From assembly GCA_963853835.1 (NCBI GenBank), contig OY970830.1, forward strand, positions 48,250,401 through 48,314,400: 64,000 nt of DNA, given 5' to 3'. Shown here piece after piece: positions 13,089-23,521 of this stretch. Below the pieces are notes generated by a model that was not told the origin of the DNA, ran no database searches, and was given only the letters and a program-made list of their open reading frames with translations. Position numbers and translations under genes: made by a program. The stretch comes from Calendula officinalis (lineage: Eukaryota > Streptophyta > Magnoliopsida > Asterales > Asteraceae). Numbering within the stretch: the first letter of the stretch is position 1; each line of letters starts with the position of its first letter.

Positions 13089-16000
13089 ATGAATTTTGAT
13101 GATCCAGATTTCCTTCATAATCTTCGTGAGGCCCTAAGAGGCATGGAAGATGGAGGACGTTACCAGCCAAGACGTGGACAGCCACGAGTTGTCGACGAAT
13201 GCAAGGTTAATGAACTTCCTGAATTCGTTGGTGGAACTGATCCAGAACGTTATTTGGATTGGGAGAGGAAGATTGAAAGAATGTTCGAGTTCAAAGAATT
13301 AAATGATGAAAAGTGTTGCAAATATGCAATTCTGAAGTTAAGTGGAGGTGCTTCATTGTGGTTTGAAGGGCTTAAAACCAAGAGAACCCGTGAAGGCAAG
13401 GAGAAGATTTCTTCTTGGGAATCTTTAAAAAGAAAACTACGAAAGAGGTATGTGCCAACTAATCATAAAATCGCCACTTATAGGAAGATTGCTGATTTGA
13501 AGCAAGGGAAGATGGGTGTTGGAGAATATATTGATGAATTCGAGAAGTTAGCACTAATGGGTGATATTGAAGAAATAGAAGAACAAAAGATGGCTCGTTT
13601 TCTGCGGGGCCTGAATTACAATATTGCTCACACGGTGGAACTCTATCCATATACTGATTTTGGAACACTTTGTAATTTGTGTCTAAAATTGGAGACTCAA
13701 GGGAAGACAAGATATGGAGCGAATTCAAGCTTGGAAGCTGCCAAAACCAAGCCATTTTCCAAAATTGAAACTACCACAAAAACAGCCCCTACCTATAGTC
13801 CTATTGGTGCTAGTAGCTCCACACCAGCCCCAACAATAAGTGTTGCAAACAAGGAGACCAGTTTGTCCAAAGTTCGTTGTTTCAAATGTCAAGGATTTGG
13901 GCATTACCAAAACACATGTCCAAATAGGAGAGTTGTGACATTAAGGGAGGCTGTTGAAATACGTGATGAATTATTGGAAGAAGAAGAGACAATGGGTGGT
14001 GCTTTCAACGTTCAACCAGAATCTGAAGAAGAAGAGGAAGAGAAGTATGAGGCACCGGCGTATGACACGACTTTGGTACTTAGAACTCTCCAAACTCATG
14101 TTATACAATCTGATGTTGATCAAAGAGACCAATTGTTTCATACCAAATGTTTGGTTAGAGACAAATTGTGTAGTTTAATAATTGATGGTGGGAGTTGTAC
14201 CAATGTGGCTTCTAGTGAGATGGTGACTAAGTTGGGTCTGATTACTACAGCCCATCCTAGACCATATGCACTTCATTGGTTGGATGATGGAAACAAGGTG
14301 AAGGTGACAAAACAGGTTAGAGTTGGTTTAGCCATGGGATCTTATGAAGATGATGTTTTGTGTGATGTAATTCCCATGGATGCTTGTCACATTTTGTTGG
14401 GACGTCCTTGGCAATTTGATAAGGATGTGATGCATAGAGGAAGGAGTAATGAATATGAGTTAAGGCACAATGGTAAAAAGATTGTGTTAAAGCCCATGTC
14501 TTCAACCGCCGTGAGATCAATGGGTAACAAACAGGTCAAGAAGCCAAATCTCACTATGTTGGCTAGTGAAAGGGAGGTGGAGAAAGTTCTTGACCAAGGA
14601 GATGTGGTTTACATGCTTGTGGCAAAAGAAGATCCAAAGGTTGGGGAGATTGAGCAAGAAGAAGGTCCAGTTGCTGATTTGCTCAAGGAGTACCAAGATG
14701 TGTTCCCAACTGAACTACCACCAGGTTTGCCTCCAATCCGTGGTATTGAACATCAAATCGACCTTATTCCAGGTTCATCTTTGCCAAATAAGGCCGCATA
14801 TCGTTGCAATCCGGAAGAAACAAAGGAATTGCAAAAACAGATTGATGAACTCATGAAAATGGGCTACGTTCGTGAAAGTTTGAGTCCATGTGCTGTTCCT
14901 GTTTTGTTGGTACCAAAGAAGGATGGTTCTTGGAGGATGTGTGTGGATAGTAGAGCCGTGAATAATATAACCATCAAGTACAGGTTTCCCATTCCTAGAC
15001 TTGATGATATGTTGGATGAATTGCATGGATATGTTGTGTTCTCAAAAATTGATTTGAGGAGTGGTTACCATCAAATCAGAATGCGTGAAGGTGATGAATG
15101 GAAAACAGCTTTCAAGACTAAGCATGGCTTGTATGAATGGATGGTGATGCCATTTGGTCTAACTAATGCACCTAGCACTTTCATGAGGTTGATGAATGAA
15201 GTGTTAAAATCGTTTTTGGGCAGATTTGTGGTTGTATACCTTGATGACATCTTGGTGTATAGCAGAAGCATGGAGGATCATTTGGTGCATTTGAAACAAG
15301 TGTTTGAGACCCTTAGAGCACAACAACTCTATGGGAAGCAAGAGAAGTGCTCATTTATGGTGGATAAGGTGGTATTTTTGGGCTATGTTGTGTCTAAAGA
15401 TGGTGTGTCCGTTGATCAATCAAAGATAGAAGCAATCAAGTCGTGGCCTATACCTACCAACATTTCTGAAGTTAGATCATTCCATGGTCTTGCTTCATTC
15501 TATAGGAGGTTCATACGTGATTTCAGTTCCATTACAAGTCCAATAACGAGCTGTTTGAAGAAAGGAGGTTTTGTATGGGGGAATGATGCCCAAAAGGCAT
15601 TTGAGAAGATTAAAGAGCTGTTGTGTAATGCTCCTGTTTTGGCTCTTCCAGATTTCTCTCAACCTTTTGAGGTTGAGTGTGATGCAAGTGGAGTTGGTAT
15701 TGGTGCTGTTCTGATTCAAGCTAAACGTCCTATTGCTTATTTTTCTGAAAAGTTGGGTGGCGCAAGGCTGAATTATTGCACCTATGATAAGGAGTTTTAT
15801 GCTATTGTTCGTGCATTGGATCATTGGAGTCATTATTTGCGTGCAAATCATTTCATTGTGCATTCAGATCATGAATCCTTGAAATACATTAATGGGCAGC
15901 AGAAGTTGAGCACAAGACATGCCAAATGGGTGGAGTTTTTACAATCTTTTCACTTTTCATCAAAGTATAAGGATGGTAAAAGCAATGTGGTGGCTGATGC

Positions 16001-17420
16001 ACTTTCAAGGCGTTATACTTTGTTGGCAACTTTGGATGTTCGTTTGCTGGGATTTGAGACCTTGAAGAGTTATTATGAATCTGATGTGGATTTTGGAGAT
16101 GTGTTTTTAAAATGTGCAGGTGGCCCCAATGGTGAGTTCATGGTGCAAGATGGCTTTCTCTTCAAAGGCAATCGCCTTTGCGTTCCAAAACATGCAATCC
16201 GGGAGTTACTAGTTCGTGAGGCTCATGGTGGAGGATTGGCTGGCCATTTTGGAATTGCAAAGACTTTGGAGGTGTTGAAGGAACATTTCTTTTGGCCTAA
16301 AATGTTGGGTGATGTGACCAACATTGTGAGCAAGTGTGTGACATGTCATATGGCTAAAAGTTCTTTCAAGCCTGGTTTGTATGCTCCTTTACCAGTTCCT
16401 GTTCATCCATGGGAAGATGTGTCTATGGATTTCATAGTTGCTTTACCTCGTACTCAAAGGGGTAAGGATGCTATCATGGTGGTGGTGGACAGATTCTCAA
16501 AGATGGCTCACTTTGTTGCATGCCACAAGACGGATGATGCTAGTAATGTTGCTGATTTGTACTACAAGGAGATTGTTCGTTTGCATGGCATTCCAAAAAC
16601 AATTGTTTCTGATCGGGATTCCAAATTTTTGAGCTATTTTTGGAACACTTTGTGGAAGAAAGTTGGTACTAAGTTACTGTTTAGTACATCCCATCATCCA
16701 CAAACAGATGGGCAAACAGAAGTCACTAATAGAACCTTGGGTACATTGTTGAGGGGCTTGGTCAGCAAGACACAAAAGGATTGGGATGTTAAACTTGCAC
16801 ATGCTGAATTTGCTTATAATCGTTCTCCTACTCATGCTACTGGTCATTCTCCATTTGAAGTTGTTTATGGGGTGAATCCTTACATGCCTTTAGATTTGAT
16901 TCCATTGCCAAAGGAGGAGTTGGTTCATAAAGATGCTGAAGCTAAGTTGAAGTCCATGATGAAGTTGCACAATCAAGTTCGTGACAGAATTGAATCCGTT
17001 AATGCAGCTTACAAGCAAAAGTTCAACAAGAATAGGAAGCCAAGAGTGTTTAATGAAGGTGATTTGGTTTGGTTGCACATGAGGAAAGAACGTTTTCCTA
17101 GTAAGAGGAAGAACAAGTTGATGCCAAGAGCGGAAGGTCCTTACAAGATCATTGCACGTGTGAACGATAATGCATACAAGGTGGAGTTACCGGGAGATTA
17201 TGGGGTTCATGCTACCTTTAACGTGGGAGACCTTTCACCCTACTTTGATGATGATGGCTTAGCAGAATTGAGGTCAATTCCTTTTCAAGTGGGAGGGAAT
17301 GATATGAATATGGCAGATTTGGACTCTAAAAGTGATGATTTGGTTCTAGTCACGTGGAAAGAGGATGTGGCATGTGATTTGGCAAAGTTTGTTTGCATGG
17401 TGACTTTGAAGCTGAATTGA
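13089..17420 (+). CDS. Gag-Pol polyprotein of a Ty3/gypsy (CRM-like) retrotransposon, 1443 aa
   Basis: A single uninterrupted frame encodes all replication proteins. Gag occupies the first ~260 residues. A CCHC knuckle (CFKCQGFGHYQNTC) is at ~264-277. The aspartic protease site reads IIDGGSCTN (D366). RT has YLDD at 717-720 after the ALL/VPKKDGSWR and PFGLTNAP motifs. RNase H follows (ECDASGVGIGAVL). Integrase has an HHCC zinc region (HFGIAKT...CVTCH) and a D1114-D1175-E1211 triad with D60D35E spacing. A GPY/F module (RAEGPYKII) and FNVGDLSPY come next. I chose the ATG at 13089 because an upstream GTG in frame lies inside the PBS. The start is only 5 nt past the PBS. The last 40 codons and stop lie in the 3' LTR. 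No broken catalytic motif was seen, so autonomy is plausible. Confidence 0.96.
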   Translation: MNFDDPDFLHNLREALRGMEDGGRYQPRRGQPRVVDECKVNELPEFVGGTDPERYLDWERKIERMFEFKELNDEKCCKYAILKLSGGASLWFEGLKTKRTREGKEKISSWESLKRKLRKRYVPTNHKIATYRKIADLKQGKMGVGEYIDEFEKLALMGDIEEIEEQKMARFLRGLNYNIAHTVELYPYTDFGTLCNLCLKLETQGKTRYGANSSLEAAKTKPFSKIETTTKTAPTYSPIGASSSTPAPTISVANKETSLSKVRCFKCQGFGHYQNTCPNRRVVTLREAVEIRDELLEEEETMGGAFNVQPESEEEEEEKYEAPAYDTTLVLRTLQTHVIQSDVDQRDQLFHTKCLVRDKLCSLIIDGGSCTNVASSEMVTKLGLITTAHPRPYALHWLDDGNKVKVTKQVRVGLAMGSYEDDVLCDVIPMDACHILLGRPWQFDKDVMHRGRSNEYELRHNGKKIVLKPMSSTAVRSMGNKQVKKPNLTMLASEREVEKVLDQGDVVYMLVAKEDPKVGEIEQEEGPVADLLKEYQDVFPTELPPGLPPIRGIEHQIDLIPGSSLPNKAAYRCNPEETKELQKQIDELMKMGYVRESLSPCAVPVLLVPKKDGSWRMCVDSRAVNNITIKYRFPIPRLDDMLDELHGYVVFSKIDLRSGYHQIRMREGDEWKTAFKTKHGLYEWMVMPFGLTNAPSTFMRLMNEVLKSFLGRFVVVYLDDILVYSRSMEDHLVHLKQVFETLRAQQLYGKQEKCSFMVDKVVFLGYVVSKDGVSVDQSKIEAIKSWPIPTNISEVRSFHGLASFYRRFIRDFSSITSPITSCLKKGGFVWGNDAQKAFEKIKELLCNAPVLALPDFSQPFEVECDASGVGIGAVLIQAKRPIAYFSEKLGGARLNYCTYDKEFYAIVRALDHWSHYLRANHFIVHSDHESLKYINGQQKLSTRHAKWVEFLQSFHFSSKYKDGKSNVVADALSRRYTLLATLDVRLLGFETLKSYYESDVDFGDVFLKCAGGPNGEFMVQDGFLFKGNRLCVPKHAIRELLVREAHGGGLAGHFGIAKTLEVLKEHFFWPKMLGDVTNIVSKCVTCHMAKSSFKPGLYAPLPVPVHPWEDVSMDFIVALPRTQRGKDAIMVVVDRFSKMAHFVACHKTDDASNVADLYYKEIVRLHGIPKTIVSDRDSKFLSYFWNTLWKKVGTKLLFSTSHHPQTDGQTEVTNRTLGTLLRGLVSKTQKDWDVKLAHAEFAYNRSPTHATGHSPFEVVYGVNPYMPLDLIPLPKEELVHKDAEAKLKSMMKLHNQVRDRIESVNAAYKQKFNKNRKPRVFNEGDLVWLHMRKERFPSKRKNKLMPRAEGPYKIIARVNDNAYKVELPGDYGVHATFNVGDLSPYFDDDGLAELRSIPFQVGGNDMNMADLDSKSDDLVLVTWKEDVACDLAKFVCMVTLKLN
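17287..17299 (+). promoter_or_regulatory. Polypurine tract
   Basis: AAGTGGGAGGGAA directly abuts the TG of the 3' LTR, where a plus-strand primer is expected. It lies inside the coding frame and encodes part of the VGGND stretch. Confidence 0.85.
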
Positions 17421-17923
17421 AGATGCATGGAGCATTATTATTACAAAAATAACGTTTTATTGCTTTGAATAAGCCATTTTATGGCATTTACTTTTCGTTT
17501 TATGGTGGTTTATTGCTAGTCTTTTGGGTTTTGTAACCTTCATTTCGTTTTTAGGCTATATATAGCCATTTCTTGCTTGTAATCAGAATCATTCACGGAT
17601 TTTAATCAAAGAAACCTTGTGTTCTTGAGTTGTTGCTGCACTCACAATCATCTTTTGAAGGATGCTTTCCTGATCTTGATAGAACTCAAGTTAATAGGTC
17701 TTAACTTGTTTTCATCGATATTCAATCTATAGGTCTAGATTGTCTATCAAACCTATCCCTTTATTTCATTGTTGCTTGTTCCAAATCTGTTATATTTCAT
17801 CACTCACACGAAATTACTAAAAAGAATCCCAAAATTCTGTATTTGTTGTCCAAATTAGGACATTGAGTTTTAATCTTTTATTTCCGCTGCAATCAGAAAT
17901 ACGAGTGCCTCATATTCGTATCA
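17300..17923 (+). repeat. 3' LTR (624 bp)
   Basis: Same length as the 5' LTR and differs at only 17407 and 17598. Its first 121 bp are translated as the C-terminus of Gag-Pol. A TATATATA box is at 17557-17564. It ends ATTCGTATCA directly before the ATAAC target duplication. Confidence 0.97.
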
Positions 17924-17928
17924 ATAAC
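17924..17928 (+). repeat. 3' target-site duplication of the LTR element (ATAAC)
   Basis: Matches 12439-12443. Normal satellite resumes directly after it (TGATACTGATGGCCC). Confidence 0.95.
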
Positions 17929-20900
17929 TGATACTGATGGCCCATTATAACTAGTAGCCATGACCAATAGCCTATAGATATCAATTTTACAAGTAATAGG
18001 TGTCCATAACCCATAACCAAGGCCATTGAACCATTATAACCACTACATGTCCATAACTCATATCGATGGCCCTTGAACCATTATAACTACTAGCTACGAC
18101 CAATAGCCTATAGATATCCATTTTACAAGTAATAGGTGTCCATAACCCATAACCATGGTCCTTGAACCATTATAACCACTACATGTCCATAACTCATATC
18201 GATGGCCCTTGAACCATTAAAACTGCTAGCTACGACCAATAGCCTATAGATATCCATTTTACAAGTAATAGGTGTCCATAACCCATAACCATGGTCCTTG
18301 AAACATTACAACCACTAGATGTCCATAAATGATACTGAGGGCCCTTGAACCATTATAACTACTAGCCATGTCCAATAGCTTTCAGATATCCATTTTACAA
18401 GTAATAGGTGTCCATAACCCATAACCGTGGTTCTTGAACCATTATAACCACTAGATGTCCATAACTGATACTGATGGGCCTTGTACCATTATAACTAGTA
18501 GCCATGACCAATAGCCTATAGATATCCATTTTACAAGTAATAGGTGTCCATAACCCATAACCAAGGCCATTGAACCATTATAACCACTACATGTCCATAA
18601 CTCATATCGATGGCACTTGAACCATTATAACTACTAGCTTTGACCAATAGCCTATAGATATCCATTTTACAAGTAATAGGTGTGCATAACCCATAACCAT
18701 GGGCCTTGAACCATTATAACCACTAGATGTCCATAAGTGATACTGATGGCCTTTAAACCATTATAACTACTAGCCATGATGAATAGCCTATAGATATCCA
18801 GTTTACAAGTAATAGGTGTCCATAACCCATAACCATGGCCCTTAAACCATTATAACCACTAGATGTCCATAACTCATACTGATGGCCCTTGAACCATTAT
18901 TACTACTAGCCATTACCAATAGCCTATCGATATCCATTTTACAAGTAATAGGTGTCCATAACCCATAACCATGGCCATTGAACCATTATAACCACTAGAT
19001 GTCCATAACTCATACCGATGGCCCTTGAACCATTATAACTTGTAGCCATGACCAATAGCCTATAGACATGCATTTTACAAGTAATAGGTGTACATAACCT
19101 ATAACCAAGGCCATTGAACCATTATAACCACTACATGTCCATAACTCATATCGCTGGCCCTTGAACCATTATAACTACTAGCCATGACCAATAGCCTATA
19201 GATATCAATTTTACAAGTAATAGGTGTCCATAACCCATAACCAAGGCCATTGAACCATTATAACCACTACATGTCCATAACTCATATCGATGGCCCTTGA
19301 ACCATTATAACCACTACATGTCCATAACTCATATCGATGGCCCTTGAACCATTATAACTACTAGCTATGACCAATAGCCTATTGATATCCATTTTACAAG
19401 TAATAGGTGTCCATAACCCATAACCATGGTCCTTGAAACATTACAACCACTAGATGGCCATAAATGATACTGACGGCCCTTGAACCATTATAACTACTAG
19501 CCATGTCCAATAGCTTACAGATATCCATTTTACAAGTAATAGGTGTCCATAACCCATAACCGTGGTTCTTGAACCATTATAACCACTAGATGTCCATAAC
19601 GGATACTGATGGCCATTGAACCATTATAACTAGTAGCCATGACCAAAAGCTTATAGATATCCATTTTACAAGTAATAGGTGTCCATAACCCATAACCGTG
19701 GTTTTTGAACCATTATAACCACTAGATGTCCATAACTGATACTGATGGCCCATTATAACTAGTAGCGATGACCAATAGCCTATAGATATCAATTTTACAA
19801 GTAATAGGTGTCCATAACCCATAACCAAGGCCATTGAACCATTATAACCACTACATGTCCATAACTCATATCGATGGCCCTTGAACCATTATAACTACTA
19901 GCTACGACCAATAGCCTATAGATATCCATTTTACAAGTAATAGGTGTCCATAACCCATAACCATGGTCCTTGAACCATTATAACCACTACATGTCCATAA
20001 CTCATATCGATGGCCCTTGAACCATTAAAACTGCTAGCTACGACCAATAGCCTATAGATATCCATTTTACAAGTAATAGGTGTCCATAACCCTAAACCAT
20101 GGTCCTTGAAACATTACAACCACTAGATGTCCATAAATGATACTGACGGCCCTTGAACCATTATAACTACTAGCCATGTCCAATAGCTTTCAGATATCCA
20201 TTTTACAAGTAATAGGTGTCCATAACCCATAACCGTGGTTCTTGAACCATTATAACCACTAGATGTCCATAACTGATACTGATGGGCCTTGAACCATTAT
20301 AACTAGTAGCCATGACCAATAGCCTATAGATATCCATTTTACAAGTAATAGGTGTCCATAACCCATAACCAAGGCCATTGAACCATTATAACCACTACAT
20401 GTCCATAACTCATATCGATGGCCCTTGAACCATTATAACTACTAGCTTTGACCAATAGCCTATAGATATCCATTTTACAAGTAATGGGTGTGCATAACCC
20501 ATAACCATGGGCCTTGAACCATTATAACCACTAGATATCCATAAGTGATACTGATGGCCTTTACACCATTATAACTACTAGCCATGACGAATAGCCTATA
20601 GATATCCAGTTTACAAGTAATAAGTGTCCATAACCCATAACCATGGCCATTGAACCATTATAACCACTAGATGTCCATAACTCATACCGATGGCCCTTGA
20701 ACCATTATAACTTGTAGCCATGACCAATAGCCTATAGATATCAATTTTACAAGTAATAGGTGTCCATAACCCATAACCAAGGCCATTGAACCATTATAAC
20801 CACTACATGTCCATAACTCATATCGATGGCCCTTGAACCATTATAACCACTACATGTCCATAACTCATATCGATAGCCCTTGAACCATTGTAACTACTAG

Positions 20901-22903
20901 CTATGACCAATAGCCTATTGATATCCATTTTACAAGTAATAGGTGTCCATAACCCATAACCATGGTCCTTGAAACATTACAACCACTAGATGGCCATAAA
21001 TGATACTGACGGCCCTTGAACCATTATAACTACTAGCCATGTCCAATAGCTTACAGATATCCATTTTACAAGTAATAGGTGTCCATAACCCATAACTGTG
21101 GTTCTTGAACCATTATAACCACTAGATGTCCATAACTGATACTGATGGCCCTTGAACCATTATAACTAGTAGCCATGACCAATAGCTTATAGATATCCAT
21201 TTTACAAGTAATAGGTGTCCATAACCCATAACCAAGGCCATTGAACCATTATAACCACTACATGTCCATAACTCATATCGATGGCCCTTGAACCATTATA
21301 ACTACTAGCTATGTCCAATAGCCTATTGATATCCATTTTACAAGTAATAGGTGTCCATAACCCATAACCATGGTCCTTGAAACATTACAACCACTAGATG
21401 GCCATAAATGATACTGACGGCCCTTGAACCATTATAACTACTAGCCATGTCCAATAGCTTACAGATATCCATTTTACAAGCAATAGGTGTCCATAACCCA
21501 TAACCATGGTTCTTGAACCATTATAACCACTAAATGTCCATAACTGATACTGATGGCCCATTATAACTAGTAGCCATGACCAATAGCCTATAGATATCAA
21601 TTTTACAAGTAATAGGTGTCCATAACCCATAACCAAGGCCATTGAACCATTATAACCACTACATGTCCATAACTCATATCGATGGCCCTTGAACCATTAT
21701 AACTACTAGCTATGACAAATAGCCTATAGATATCCATTTTACAAGTAATAGGTGTCCATAACCCATAACCATGGTCCTTGAAACATTACAACCACTAGAT
21801 GTCCATAAATGATACTGATTGCCCTTGAACCATTATAACTACTAGCCATGTCCAATAGCTTACATATATCCATTTTACAAGTAATAGGTGTCCATAACTC
21901 ATAACCATGGTTCTTGAACCATTATAACCACTAGATGTCCATAACTGATACTGATGGCCCATTATAACTAGTAGCCATGACCAATAGCCTATAGATATCC
22001 ATTTTACAAGTAATAGGTGTCCATAACCCATAACCAAGGCCATTGAACCATTATAACCACTACATGTCCATAACTCATATCGATGGCCCTTGAACCATTA
22101 AAACTACTAGCTACGACCAATAGCCTATAGATATCCATTTTACAAGTAATAGGTGTCTTTAACCCATAACCATGGTCCTTGAAACATTACAACCACTAGA
22201 TGTCCATAAATGATACTGACGGCCCTTGAACCATTATAACTACTAGCCATGTCCAATAGCTTTCAGATATCCATTTTACAAGTAATCGGTGTCCATAACC
22301 CATAACCGTGGTTCTTGAACCATTATAACCACTAGATGTCCATAACTGATACTGATGGGCCTTGAACCATTATAACTAGTAGCCATGACCAATAGCCTAT
22401 AGATATCCATTTTACAAGTAATAGGTGTCCATAACCCATAACCAAGGCCATTGAACCATTATAACCACTACATGTCCATAACTCATATCGATGGCCCTTG
22501 AACCATTATAACTACTAGCTATGACCAATAGCCTATAGATATCCATTTTACAAGTAATAGGTGTGCATAACCCATAACCATGGGCCTTGAACCATTATAA
22601 CCACTAGATGTCCATAACTGATACTGATGGCCTTTAAACCATTATAACTACTAGCCATGACGAATAGCCTATAGATATCCATTTTACAAGTAATAGGTGT
22701 CCATAACCCATAACCATGGCCATTGAACCATTATAACCACTAGATGTCCATAACTCATACCGATGGCCCATGAACCATTATAACTTATAGCCATAACCAA
22801 TAGCCTATAGATATGCATTTTACAAGTAATAGGTGTCCATAACCTATAACCAAGGCCATTGAACTATTATAACCACTACATGTCCATAACTCATATCGCT
22901 GGC
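17929..22903 (+). repeat. 136-bp satellite array, block B (1808-bp HOR)
   Basis: Continues the block A satellite in phase after removal of the LTR element. The 5' flank monomer and the first monomer here join seamlessly. After subtracting the 5485 bp of insert, variants such as CATTAAAACTGCTAGCTACG line up with block A at offset 2943 (3079 minus one monomer). Within this block the same variant recurs at 18211 and 20019, a 1808-bp HOR. No gene is visible. The block ends in the upstream target duplication of LINE-1. Confidence 0.93.
22888..22903 (+). repeat. 5' target-site duplication of LINE-1 (16 bp)
   Basis: AACTCATATCGCTGGC is repeated at 29023-29038 after the element's A-tail. It includes the less common GCTGG monomer variant. 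One or two of the leading A residues could belong to the tail. Confidence 0.88.
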
Positions 22904-22920
22904 ATCCATTTTACAAGTAA

Positions 22921-23521
22921 CGGTGATGGCCGTGTGTTGACTTGTTGACTTTTTCTCTCTAGGGCGAACTTTGGAGATTGGTTTTCGACGGCTGTTTTCC
23001 TAATCTTCTTCCCTAGTTCAATCGATTTCTTGGTATTAAGCTGTAATCGTTCAGTTGCTTATCACAATTGTTTGATTATAGTGTGCGTACCAGATTTTCA
23101 TACATTCATATTGCGCAAGAACTCTAAATCCGTTTTTGTTTCTGAAAAACCTACGTCCAATTCAGCAAGAACTACCAAGAAGGTTTGATAAATTCTGATT
23201 TGGGTTTCTTTATTCCTCATTATTCTTAATTGGTGGATTCTTATTCAATTGTATTCAAGGTTATATATCTGTTTTTCTACCGATTATTGATTGATAGAAC
23301 CTTTGAATTCGTTTTGTTGCCTATTATTCATAATTGTTCAAAGATTTGTTGAAGATTTGTTAACTATTTGGTGCGATTGCTGAAGATTTTTACACAATCT
23401 GCGCCTAGGGTTTCCTTGGCTGCATTCTTTTAATATTTTAGTGCTGCGATTTGGTGAAGATTTAATAAGGCTGCGCCTAGGGTTTCTTGGCTGCATGCTT
23501 TAATATTGTCCTTTGTTTGTA
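22921..23521 (+). promoter_or_regulatory. 5' UTR of LINE-1
   Basis: Shares GTGTTGACTTGTTGAC and TCTCTAGGGCGAA with the LINE-2 5' UTR, and a diverged form of the same start with LINE-3. A motif around CTGCGCCTAGGGTTTC occurs twice, at 23399 and 23471, a 72-bp spacing. In L1-type elements the internal promoter lies in this region. I see no decisive promoter motif. Confidence 0.7.

Larger units (their letters stand above)
12439..17928 (+). mobile_element. Intact Ty3/gypsy LTR retrotransposon, CRM-like, including target duplications
   Basis: A complete LTR element: two 624-bp LTRs (TG...CA), a 5-bp ATAAC duplication on each side, a PBS matching initiator tRNA-Met, one uninterrupted Gag-Pol frame, and a purine-rich tract directly before the 3' LTR. 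Domain order is Gag, protease, RT, RNase H, integrase, which is the Ty3/gypsy order. The integrase sequence and the run-on of the frame into the 3' LTR resemble the plant CRM clade. That clade call is from memory of the family, not from a tree. The LTRs differ at 2 of 624 positions, so the insertion is young. It lies inside the satellite HOR. Confidence 0.95.

Noticed and set aside
13459..17078. Open frames antisense to or out of frame with Gag-Pol
   Set aside because: Shadows of a long coding frame with no recognisable domains.
20080..20100. Telomere-like CCCTAAA within the satellite
   Set aside because: A single point variant of CCCATAACC. There is no run of (CCCTAAA)n in the window.
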